The position numbers and the translations under genes are program-made. A stretch of DNA of 64,000 bases from CAXPZW01 sp964221845 (GTDB lineage: Bacteria; Bacteroidota; Bacteroidia; Flavobacteriales_D; Sanyastnellaceae), in assembly GCA_964221845.1 (NCBI GenBank), contig CAXPZW010000015.1, positions 30,253 through 94,252 on the forward strand, read 5' to 3'. This document shows, one piece after another, positions 1 to 8,510 of the stretch. Under the pieces are notes generated by a model. It saw nothing but the letters and a program-made list of their open reading frames with translations. It searched no databases and had not been told where the DNA came from. Every line of letters begins with the position of its first letter. Position 1 is the stretch's first letter.

Positions 1-191
1 TGGTATTGGCCATTGAGCCCATGATCAATCTCGGCACGAAGAATGTGAAGACCAGCAGCGACGGGTGGACCATTGTCACGACTGACGGCAAACCTTCAGC
101 CCACTACGAACACGATGTAGTGGTGCGAAAAGGCAAGGCTGAAGTCTTATCCTCGTTTGAACCGATTGAAGAAGTATTGAATTTAAAATAG
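1..191 (+). CDS. map: Type I methionine aminopeptidase, C-terminal part (partial)
   Basis: Only the last ~62 residues are in the window; the reading frame is open at the left edge (frame 3). The enzyme removes the initiator methionine from nascent proteins in the cytoplasm. The visible AIEPM segment and the later YEHDVVV segment match the two C-terminal glutamate metal ligands of the type I family (EP and EH contexts). It lies three bases before infA in the usual Bacteroidota order (secY-map-infA), which supports the call. The missing N-terminal part lies upstream of the window. Confidence 0.93.
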   Translation, partial: VLAIEPMINLGTKNVKTSSDGWTIVTTDGKPSAHYEHDVVVRKGKAEVLSSFEPIEEVLNLK

Positions 192-194
192 AGT

Positions 195-413
195 ATGGCG
201 AAGCAGACAAGTATCGCACAAGATGGAAGAATCATCGAGGCCCTCTCAAACGCACGTTTTCGCGTGGAGCTGGAGAACGGTCACGTTATCAACGCCCACA
301 TCAGTGGCAAAATGCGAATGCATTACATTCGCATCCTTCCTGGCGATCGCGTCAAAGTTGAGATGAGCCCATACGATTTGACCAAAGGACGAATTACGTT
401 CCGCTACAAATAA
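195..413 (+). CDS. infA: Translation initiation factor IF-1
   Basis: 72 residues, the normal IF-1 length, with a single S1/OB-fold domain; the MAKQTSIAQDG start and the later SGKMRMHYIRILPGD segment are typical. IF-1 binds the 30S A site during initiation. It starts three bases after the map stop and is followed closely by rpmJ, so all three are in one transcript. A 63-residue frame on the opposite strand here is only a shadow. Confidence 0.97.
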   Translation: MAKQTSIAQDGRIIEALSNARFRVELENGHVINAHISGKMRMHYIRILPGDRVKVEMSPYDLTKGRITFRYK

Positions 414-418
414 TTGAC

Positions 419-535
419 ATGAAAGTACGTGCCTCATTGAAGAAGCGTTCAGAAGACTGCAAGATTGTACGTCGCAAAGGACGTTTGTACGTGATCAACA
501 AGAAGAACCCTAAGTTCAAACAACGTCAAGGATAA
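419..535 (+). CDS. rpmJ: 50S ribosomal protein L36
   Basis: A 38-codon gene read directly: MKVRASLKKR start and KFKQRQG end, the L36 signature. It lies five bases after infA. Zinc-binding L36 has four ligands (three Cys and one His). Here only Cys14 remains: the first Cys of the CxxC pair is Ser, and the later Cys and His positions are Asn and Phe (VINKKNPKF). This is therefore the zinc-independent (C-minus) form, which is usual in Bacteroidota as far as I know. Confidence 0.95.
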   Translation: MKVRASLKKRSEDCKIVRRKGRLYVINKKNPKFKQRQG

Positions 536-614
536 ACCGAAGTTGGAAGACGGTGTTGAATCCTGGCCTCGGCCAAGAACCTCAGCATAAGCGATCCAAT
601 AAACAACAAACACT

Positions 615-986
615 ATGGCTCGTATTTCAGGAGTAGACCTCCCCCGAGACAAGCGCGGTGTGATTAGTCTCACCTACATCTACGGCATTGGCCGTACCCG
701 TGCCGGAAAAATTCTGGCAGAAGCTGGTGTGGACGAAGGCAAGCGCGTGAAAGATTGGACTGATGACGAACTGGTAGCCATCCGAGGCGCCATCTCTGAT
801 GGTGAATTCAAGGTGGAAGGCCAGCTGCGTACAGAAGTTCAAATGAACATCAAGCGACTGATGGATATCGGTTGCCAACGTGGTATCCGCCACCGTGCTG
901 GCCTCCCGCTGCGCGGCCAGCGCACCAAAAACAACTCGCGTACTCGTAAGGGTAAGCGTAAAACTGTAGCGAACAAGAAGAAGTAA
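615..986 (+). CDS. rpsM: 30S ribosomal protein S13
   Basis: 123 residues. Begins MARISGVDLPRDKRG and contains the helix-two-turn-helix segment and the basic C-terminal RTKNNSRTRKGKRK tail that contacts the decoding centre and tRNA. Length and start match the family. It follows rpmJ after a 79-base gap without an obvious promoter and precedes rpsK in the standard order. Confidence 0.97.
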   Translation: MARISGVDLPRDKRGVISLTYIYGIGRTRAGKILAEAGVDEGKRVKDWTDDELVAIRGAISDGEFKVEGQLRTEVQMNIKRLMDIGCQRGIRHRAGLPLRGQRTKNNSRTRKGKRKTVANKKK

Positions 987-1032
987 CACGATGATCCGGG
1001 CCTAGTGCCTTGGATTGGATAACCTCCCCGCT

Positions 1033-1419
1033 ATGGCGAAGAAAAATCTGAAAAAGAAGAAGAAGGTTAAAGTGGACGCGATGGGCGAAGCCCACATCAA
1101 GTCCTCCTTCAACAATATCATCATCTCGCTCTGCAACGCGAGCGGTCAGGTGATCAGCTGGTCATCTGCTGGAAAGATGGGATTCCGCGGTTCGAAAAAG
1201 AACACCCCTTACGCTGGCCAAGTCGCCGCTGAGGATTGTGCCAAGGAAGCCTACGAGTTTGGCCTGCGCAAAGTGAAGGTTTACGTAAAAGGCCCTGGTG
1301 CCGGACGTGAATCGGCCATCCGTACCATCCACAACTCGGGTATCGAAGTGACTGAAATCATCGACGTTACCCCAATGCCACACAACGGTTGTCGTCCGCC
1401 CAAGCGTCGACGCGTATAA
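1033..1419 (+). CDS. rpsK: 30S ribosomal protein S11
   Basis: 128 residues from ATG 1033 (MAKKNLKKKKK). An earlier in-frame start at 1015 would add six residues that do not look like S11, so 1033 is preferred. The GRESAIR segment and the C-terminal PMPHNGCRPPKRRRV are diagnostic. S11 forms part of the 30S platform with S18 and S21. It lies between rpsM and rpsD in the conserved operon. Confidence 0.96.
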   Translation: MAKKNLKKKKKVKVDAMGEAHIKSSFNNIIISLCNASGQVISWSSAGKMGFRGSKKNTPYAGQVAAEDCAKEAYEFGLRKVKVYVKGPGAGRESAIRTIHNSGIEVTEIIDVTPMPHNGCRPPKRRRV

Positions 1420-1439
1420 CCGGTTAAAGCAGAAGAATT

Positions 1440-2045
1440 ATGGCACGATATAGAGGACCAAAATCCAAAATTGCACGTCGTTTCCGTGAGCCCATCTTCG
1501 GCCCGGATAAAGTGCTGGAGCGCAAACAGTACGGACCTGGTCAACACGGCCCGAACAAGCGTCGCCCCAAGAAGTCAGAATACTCGATCCAACTTGCTGA
1601 AAAGCAAAAGGCCAAGTACACCTACGGCATTCTCGAGCGTCAATTCTCGAACATGTTTAAGAAGGCGTCGGCCAAGCAAGGCATTACCGGTGAGATCCTC
1701 CTGCAACTCTGCGAGTCGCGTTTGGACAACACTGTTTTCCGCCTCGGGATCGCCCCTACTCGCCGCGCAGCTCGCCAATTTGTGAGCCACCGTCACATCA
1801 CTGTGAACGGCAACGTGGTGAACATTCCTAGCTACCAGCTGCGCGCCGGTGATGTGATTGGAGTTCGCGAAAAGTCGAAGTCACTCGAAGCGATCTCAAA
1901 CTCACTTGCCTCAGGCCAAGCTCAGCACGACTGGCTGGATTGGGACAAGCAAGCAATGACCGGCCGTTTCATGGCCGTTCCTACCCGCGAGCAGATCCCT
2001 GAAAACATCAAAGAACAACTGATTGTCGAGTTGTACTCGAAATAA
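1440..2045 (+). CDS. rpsD: 30S ribosomal protein S4
   Basis: 201 residues, normal for Bacteroidota S4. Starts MARYRGPKSKIARRF; the S4 RNA-binding domain lies at about residues 90-155, including the RLDNTVFRLG and VSHRHITVNG segments. S4 is a primary 16S rRNA-binding and assembly protein. It precedes rpoA, as is common across bacteria. Confidence 0.97.
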   Translation: MARYRGPKSKIARRFREPIFGPDKVLERKQYGPGQHGPNKRRPKKSEYSIQLAEKQKAKYTYGILERQFSNMFKKASAKQGITGEILLQLCESRLDNTVFRLGIAPTRRAARQFVSHRHITVNGNVVNIPSYQLRAGDVIGVREKSKSLEAISNSLASGQAQHDWLDWDKQAMTGRFMAVPTREQIPENIKEQLIVELYSK

Positions 2046-2059
2046 TCCGGAGACATCCT

Positions 2060-3052
2060 ATGGCCATCTTAGATTTCCAAAAACCGGACAAAGTCATTCA
2101 GATCGAAGCGGACGACCGCACCGGACTGTTTGAGTTCCGTCCACTTGAGCCCGGCTTCGGGATTACCATTGGCAACGCGCTGCGTCGCATCCTGCTCAGC
2201 TCGCTGGAAGGATTCGCCATCACTTCGGTGAAGATCGAAGGTGTGGAACACGAGTTCAGCACCATCGAAGGCGTGGTCGAGGACGTGACCGAGATCGTAC
2301 TGAACCTGAAGCAAGTGCGCTTCAAGCAGCAGATCGACGGCACCGACAGCGAACGTGTACTGGTTACCATTGGCAACCAAGACACCGTAACTGCAGGTGA
2401 CATCGGCAAGTTTACCTCGGCGTTCCAGGTACTCAACCCCGACCTGGTGATTTGCACCAAGGAGTCGAAAGTGAAAATCAACATGGAACTGAACATCGGC
2501 AAGGGCCGTGGTTACGTTCCGGCTGAAGAGAACAAAGTGGAAGGCGCCTCGATCGGCACCATCTTCATTGACTCGATCTTCACCCCGATCCGCAACGTCA
2601 AGTACAGCATCGACAACTACCGCGTAGAGCAAAAGACGGATTACGAGAAACTCACCATGGACATCGAAGGTGACGGTTCTGTAACCCCGAAAGATGCGCT
2701 GCAGGAAGCTGCCAAAATCCTCATCCACCACTTCATGCTCTTCTCGGACGAGAAGATCACCCTGGAGAGTGAGGAGAAAGCAGAGACCGAAGAGTTCGAT
2801 GAAACATCGCTGCACATGCGTCAGCTCCTCAAGACCAAACTGGTTGACATGGATCTGAGCGTACGCGCACTGAACTGCCTCAAGGCAGCCGACATCGAAA
2901 CCCTGGGAGACCTGGTTTCATACAACAAGAACGACCTGCTCAAATTCCGCAACTTCGGTAAGAAGTCGCTCACTGAGCTGGAAGAGTTGGTGGACAGCAA
3001 AGGCTTGACCTTTGGCATGAACACCAGCAAGTACAAACTGGACAAAGAATAA
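2060..3052 (+). CDS. rpoA: DNA-directed RNA polymerase alpha subunit
   Basis: 330 residues. N-terminal dimerisation and assembly domain at about 1-230, with the GNALRRILLSSLEG motif; an acidic linker (SEEKAETEEFDE) follows, then the C-terminal domain from about 255 to 320 with two helix-hairpin-helix-like segments (LNCLKAADIETLGDLV and FRNFGKKSLTELEEL). The C-terminal domain contacts UP elements and activators. It is co-transcribed with rpsD and rplQ. Confidence 0.98.
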   Translation: MAILDFQKPDKVIQIEADDRTGLFEFRPLEPGFGITIGNALRRILLSSLEGFAITSVKIEGVEHEFSTIEGVVEDVTEIVLNLKQVRFKQQIDGTDSERVLVTIGNQDTVTAGDIGKFTSAFQVLNPDLVICTKESKVKINMELNIGKGRGYVPAEENKVEGASIGTIFIDSIFTPIRNVKYSIDNYRVEQKTDYEKLTMDIEGDGSVTPKDALQEAAKILIHHFMLFSDEKITLESEEKAETEEFDETSLHMRQLLKTKLVDMDLSVRALNCLKAADIETLGDLVSYNKNDLLKFRNFGKKSLTELEELVDSKGLTFGMNTSKYKLDKE

Positions 3053-3085
3053 CGAAGGCCCTCAAAGCCTTGAACACCTCTACCG

Positions 3086-3817
3086 ATGCGACACGGGAAG
3101 AAATTCAATCACCTTGGACGTACGGCTGCGCACCGCAAAGCCATGTTGTCCAATATGGCGTGCTCCCTGATTGAGCACAAACGCATCAATACCACCGTTG
3201 CGAAAGCAAAAGCACTGCGCTCCTTCGTGGAGCCTATCATCTCACGATCGAAAGACGATTCGACCCACTCGCGTCGTATGGCCTTCCGTCGTTTGAAGAG
3301 CAAGCACGCAGTAAGCGAACTGTTCCGCAACGTAGGCCCGGCTGTGGCCAACCGTGATGGCGGTTACACCCGCATCATCCGTACCGGCTTCCGTCCTGGA
3401 GACAACGCCGATATGTGCATGATCGAGCTGGTGGACTTCAACACCATCTACGGCACCGAAGCCAAGGCCAAGAAGAAGCGTACCCGCCGGGGTGGCGCCA
3501 AGAAAGTGGCTGATGCTGCCGCTGCTGTACAGGACACTGCTGCTGCAGTGACCTCGGAAGCCGCTGATGCAGCTGCTGCTGTGGCAGACACCGCTACCGA
3601 TGCTGTTGAAACCGCGGCTGATGCGGTGGAGAACGTAGCCGATCAGGCTGCCGACGCCGCTGCTGATGTTGCTGAAAAAGCAACCGACGCCGTTGAAGGC
3701 GCTGCCGATGCTGCTGAAGAAGCAGTTGCAGACGCAACCGAAGCAGCAGAGGACGCCGCCGATGATGCAGCTGACGCTGCTGAAGGCGACGACGCTTCTG
3801 ACGAAGACAAAGCTTAA
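3086..3817 (+). CDS. rplQ: 50S ribosomal protein L17 with long alanine-rich C-terminal extension
   Basis: Residues 1 to about 125 are canonical L17 (MRHGKKFNHLGRTAAHRKAM start; the LFRNVGPA and GGYTRIIRTG segments). After a short basic stretch (KKKRTRRGGAKK) about 100 residues follow that are almost only Ala, Asp, Glu, Val and Thr in a helical, LEA-like pattern, giving 243 residues against about 120 for bacterial L17. Extended L17 proteins are known in Bacteroidota, but this acidic alanine-rich tail is long. It is the last gene of the ribosomal operon and is followed by a terminator. Confidence 0.96.
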   Translation: MRHGKKFNHLGRTAAHRKAMLSNMACSLIEHKRINTTVAKAKALRSFVEPIISRSKDDSTHSRRMAFRRLKSKHAVSELFRNVGPAVANRDGGYTRIIRTGFRPGDNADMCMIELVDFNTIYGTEAKAKKKRTRRGGAKKVADAAAAVQDTAAAVTSEAADAAAAVADTATDAVETAADAVENVADQAADAAADVAEKATDAVEGAADAAEEAVADATEAAEDAADDAADAAEGDDASDEDKA

Positions 3818-3840
3818 TCCGGTCATCCGATCGAGACCTG

Positions 3841-3869
3841 AAGGGTCGCCTTGTGCGGCCCTTTTTTTG
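3841..3869 (+). terminator. Intrinsic terminator of the ribosomal protein operon
   Basis: GGGTCGC and GCGGCCC form a 7-bp stem (one G-U pair) around a CTTGT loop and are followed by seven T. It starts about 25 bases after the rplQ stop. Confidence 0.85.
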
Positions 3870-3892
3870 TGCTCCATTGGAGCACAAATAGT

Positions 3893-4100
3893 GGTTAGTG
3901 GAAGTGCAAGGTTTTAGTGCAAGGGGGGAGTTAAAAGTGAAGAGTGAGAAGTTGGTGGAGGTGCGGACATTGATGCCTTCACGGGCGTTCGCACAGGGCA
4001 AGTTCCCTCGCCGCACAGGCCCCCGAGTCCACCAAGCCTTGCACTATCCGCTTGCACTAAACCCTGCCACTGCGAAGCTTCTCACGCTTTTAACACCGTG
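3893..4100. repeat. Mosaic of short inverted repeats between rplQ and carA
   Basis: This gene-free stretch holds two short units present in both orientations. Unit A (AGTGCAAG) occurs at about 3902-3909 and 3916-3923, and inverted at 4039-4045 and 4051-4059; arms 3910-3923 and 4051-4064 match at 13 of 14 bases. Unit B is GTTAAAAG (3930-3937) plus GTGAGAAG (3944-3951), inverted at 4087-4094 and 4078-4085. No convincing ORF is present. It could be a decayed repeat element or structured RNA; the sequence alone does not decide. Confidence 0.55.
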
Positions 4101-4147
4101 TGGATTAATTCACCCCGATTCCTTCAACACATTCAGTCTCCCTGACC

Positions 4148-4155
4148 TACTTTTG
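4148..4155 (+). promoter_or_regulatory. Bacteroidota -7 element of carA
   Basis: TACTTTTG matches the TAnnTTTG consensus exactly. Only four bases (CACC) separate it from the carA ATG at 4160, so the transcription start should fall at or next to the start codon. No clear -33 TTG was seen. Confidence 0.65.
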
Positions 4156-4159
4156 CACC

Positions 4160-5278
4160 ATGTCGAAATCAGCATCAACCCCAGCGGTACTAGTCCTTCA
4201 GGATGGTACCGTTTTTTATGGAAACGCGGCCGGAGCCATTGGCACCACTACTGGAGAGATTGCCTTCAACACGGGCATGACGGGATACCAGGAGATCTTC
4301 ACCGATCCCTCGTACTACGGCCAGATTCTGATCATGAACACCGCGCACATCGGCAACTACGGCGTGCACCCAGAGGAAGTGGAATCAGCCGGTCTGAAAA
4401 TCGCAGGCTTGGTGACCAAGAAATTCTCGCGGGTATACAGCCGCGTGGGCGCCGACGGTTCGCTCCAGGAATACCTAGAGAAGGACGCGTGTGTGGGCAT
4501 CTGTGACGTGGACACCCGCGCACTGGTGCGTCACATCCGCCAGAGTGGCGCCATGAACGCCATCATCTCCTCGGAGAATTTGGATGTCGAAGACCTCAAA
4601 GCCCAACTCGCCAAAGTGCCGTCGATGGAAGGCCTGGAGCTCAGCTCCAAGGTAACCACCGCCGAGCCGTATGAGGCCGGTCCCGAAGACGGACACAAAG
4701 TGGCGCTGCTGGACTTGGGTGTAAAAACCAACATCGTACGCTGCCTCACCGAGCGTGGCTGCCGCGTGCGTGTATTCCCACTGCAGTCTAAAGCCGCTGA
4801 CCTTTTGGCCTGGAACCCTGAGGGCATCATGCTCTCCAACGGCCCGGGTGACCCCTCGGCAATGCCTGAGACTGTGGCCACTGTGAAAGAACTTTTGGCC
4901 AGCGGCATTCCAGCATTCGGAATCTGCCTCGGCCATCAAGTCATTGCGTTGAGCCAAGGCCTGAGCACCGAAAAGATGTTCAACGGCCACCGCGGCATCA
5001 ACCACCCGGTGAAAAACCTGCTGACCGGCAAGTGTGAAATCACTTCGCAGAACCACGGTTTCGTGGTCAGCGAGTCCAGCTTGGACGCCGCCGAGCATGT
5101 AGAACTCACCCACCGTCACCTGAACGACCATTCGGTAGCGGGCATCCGCCTGACCAACCTGCCGGTGTTCAGCGTGCAGTACCACCCCGAAGCGTCGGCC
5201 GGCCCGCACGATTCGCGGTACATCTTTGATGAATTTGTAGCGAAGATCCAACGCCATAAAACCGTAACCACTCACTAG
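4160..5278 (+). CDS. carA: Carbamoyl-phosphate synthase small (glutaminase) subunit
   Basis: 372 residues. The N-terminal CPSase small-chain domain covers about 1-150 (LVLQDGTVFYG; FNTGMTGYQEIFTDPSY). The class I glutamine amidotransferase domain covers about 185-365, with nucleophile Cys in FGICLGHQ and the catalytic His-Glu in QYHPEA. It supplies ammonia to CarB for carbamoyl phosphate, used for pyrimidines and arginine. carB is not in the window. eno starts one base after its stop, and rplQ-carA-eno is a familiar Flavobacteriales order. Confidence 0.97.
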   Translation: MSKSASTPAVLVLQDGTVFYGNAAGAIGTTTGEIAFNTGMTGYQEIFTDPSYYGQILIMNTAHIGNYGVHPEEVESAGLKIAGLVTKKFSRVYSRVGADGSLQEYLEKDACVGICDVDTRALVRHIRQSGAMNAIISSENLDVEDLKAQLAKVPSMEGLELSSKVTTAEPYEAGPEDGHKVALLDLGVKTNIVRCLTERGCRVRVFPLQSKAADLLAWNPEGIMLSNGPGDPSAMPETVATVKELLASGIPAFGICLGHQVIALSQGLSTEKMFNGHRGINHPVKNLLTGKCEITSQNHGFVVSESSLDAAEHVELTHRHLNDHSVAGIRLTNLPVFSVQYHPEASAGPHDSRYIFDEFVAKIQRHKTVTTH

Positions 5279-5279
5279 C

Positions 5280-6563
<1,284 letters not shown>

Positions 6564-6895
6564 GCGCATCTGGGAACGCACTCGCATTTGCACATCATCG
6601 GACCCATACTGTCGAGCTGCCAAGCAATGCGTGGTTGGGTGCGCGCTAACCGAGGCAGGATGGAGGGGAGTCGTGCTCGATTGAAAACCCATGTCCGCGT
6701 GGGAGATTGATCTTAGTATTGAGCTGATGTTAGGAAGTGGTGGGAGTGTGCCCAACAGGCTGTGATCGGGACTGTTTGGAAATTTTTCGGTTGATGGGGG
6801 GGGAGATGGGCAGGTGCTTGTATAACAGTTGTGGTTGGAAAGCCAACAGGCCTCCATCCCCTCCGCTTGCTGGAGTTTTACCAAAGACCAACCTT
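6564..6895. other. Gene-free intergenic stretch after eno
   Basis: 332 bases with no coding support on either strand. No strong terminator follows eno and no exact TAnnTTTG element precedes the next gene. A run of eight G (6796-6803) lies about 90 bases before the next start. Confidence 0.5.
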
Positions 6896-8422
6896 ATGAA
6901 ACCGTCTCACGAACTGTTCCATCTGATCAAGTCGCTGACCAAATCGGAGAAGCGCTTTTTCAAACTCTCCTCAGCCCTGCAGTCAGGAGAAAAGAACTAC
7001 CTGAAGATCTTCGACGTCATCGACCGTCAAACCGAGTACGATGAGCAAAAAGTCAAGGACTACTTCCAGCGTGAGACCTTCATCAAGCACTTCCCTTCGG
7101 AGAAGAACCACCTGTACAAGCTGATCCTCAAGAGCTTACGCGCTTACCACGCAGACAACTCGGTTTCATCCCAGCTTAAGCAGGAAATCAAGAACATCGA
7201 GATCCTCTACAACAAGGCGCTGTTCAAGGAGTGCAACAAGTTTTTGATGCGCGCCAAAAAGATGGCCATCACCCACGAGAAGTTCTACTACCTGTTTGAG
7301 CTGATCAGCTGGGAGAAATTGCTTCTGGAGGAGGCCTTCGAGGACGGCCAATTCACCAAAGACCTCGACACCCTGATCCGCGAAGAGCAAGAAGTAATCG
7401 AAAAGCTGCGCAACCTGGTAGCCTACCACGTGCTCTACAGCAAGATCAACTACGTTTTCCGCAGTGGCGGTTTTGTGCGCGACGAAGAGAACCGCGCACT
7501 GGTCCAAGAGATTTCGGATCACCCGCTCATCCGCGAGAAGAACACGGCCCTGTCTAACCGTGCGGCCACCATCTGCTACTATACCCAAGGCTTCTGCAAC
7601 CTGGCCAAGGGTGACCCCGAAACGGCCATGGCCAAATTCAACCGGGTCATCGCCATCTTGGACAACCAACCCAAGATCCGCCGTGATCTGGCCAAGCGTT
7701 ACGCTCGTGCCCTGGCCAAGACCACCACGTGTTTGATCGACCTCAGCCGTTTTGAAGAGGCCGAAGCCCGCATCGTAGACCTGCAGAACATGCTCAAGGT
7801 CGACGGCTTCAAGCGCACCGACATCCAACTCAACATCCAAAAGGACAACACCATCCACCGCCTGCAGATTTGCAACTGCACGGGCAACTTCGAGCGCGGC
7901 TTGGAGTTGGTGGAGGAAGCCATTTCCACCCTGGATCCCGGCGAGGGCAAACTGCACAAAGAGCAGGAGCTCATCCTGTTCTACTACATCGCCTCGATCT
8001 ACTTCGGCGCCGGCAAGCACAACAAAGCGCTGTTCTGGATCAACAAGGTGCTCAACGACAACGAAAACACCCTGCGTCAGGACATCTACTCCTACGCCCG
8101 CCTGTTCAACCTGGTCATCCACTACGAATTGGGCAACTACGACTTGCTGGAGTACATCACCAAGTCTACCCTGCGTTACCTGGCCAAGCGCCAACGCGAC
8201 TATGCGTTTGAGAAGATGGTCATTGAGGTCATGCGCAAACTCATCCGCGCCAACCGCGATGCAGACCGCCATGCGGTATTTGCCAACTTCCGTGAGCGCC
8301 TGGACGAAGTCATTCAAGGCCCCGAAGACAAAGTGGTACTCAAGTACTTCAACTTTGTCAAGTGGTCTGAGAGCAAGCTCGAAGACACCACGTACGCACA
8401 ACAACTCCAAAGCGCAGTCTAA
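6896..8422 (+). CDS. Conserved helical-repeat (TPR-like) protein of unknown function
   Basis: 508 residues from ATG 6896 (MKPSHELFHLIKSLTKSEKRFFKL). A frame opening at 6737 adds a low-quality N-terminus and was not used. No signal peptide, so it is probably cytoplasmic. The whole protein reads as paired amphipathic helices with TPR-like segments (for example FYYIASIYFGAGKHNKALFW and YARLFNLVIHYELGNYDLLE). The N-terminal start resembles a family seen throughout Bacteroidota, but I know no assigned function. It stands alone between eno and a convergent terminator. Confidence 0.8.
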   Translation: MKPSHELFHLIKSLTKSEKRFFKLSSALQSGEKNYLKIFDVIDRQTEYDEQKVKDYFQRETFIKHFPSEKNHLYKLILKSLRAYHADNSVSSQLKQEIKNIEILYNKALFKECNKFLMRAKKMAITHEKFYYLFELISWEKLLLEEAFEDGQFTKDLDTLIREEQEVIEKLRNLVAYHVLYSKINYVFRSGGFVRDEENRALVQEISDHPLIREKNTALSNRAATICYYTQGFCNLAKGDPETAMAKFNRVIAILDNQPKIRRDLAKRYARALAKTTTCLIDLSRFEEAEARIVDLQNMLKVDGFKRTDIQLNIQKDNTIHRLQICNCTGNFERGLELVEEAISTLDPGEGKLHKEQELILFYYIASIYFGAGKHNKALFWINKVLNDNENTLRQDIYSYARLFNLVIHYELGNYDLLEYITKSTLRYLAKRQRDYAFEKMVIEVMRKLIRANRDADRHAVFANFRERLDEVIQGPEDKVVLKYFNFVKWSESKLEDTTYAQQLQSAV

Positions 8423-8449
8423 GCTCGGACCGGCGCTGTCAACAAAGCG

Positions 8450-8491
8450 AACGCCCCTACCGGCTGCTCAGGCATGCCAGTAGGGGCGTTT
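8450..8491. terminator. Bidirectional intrinsic terminator
   Basis: AACGCCCCTAC pairs perfectly with GTAGGGGCGTT (11 bp) around a 19-base loop, with T-rich or A-rich flanks on both sides. It separates the plus-strand helical-repeat gene from the convergent T9SS locus. Confidence 0.85.
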
Positions 8492-8510
8492 CGTTTGAGG
8501 GGTGATCTGC

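Noticed and set aside
6737..6895. Long N-terminus for the helical-repeat gene
   Set aside because: The added residues are Cys/Gly-rich, cross the G run and resemble non-coding sequence; MKPSHELF at 6896 is the natural start.
7166..8410. 414-residue minus-strand frame opposite the helical-repeat gene
   Set aside because: Composition (Val/Leu/Gln/Asp-rich, no domain) is that of an antisense shadow.
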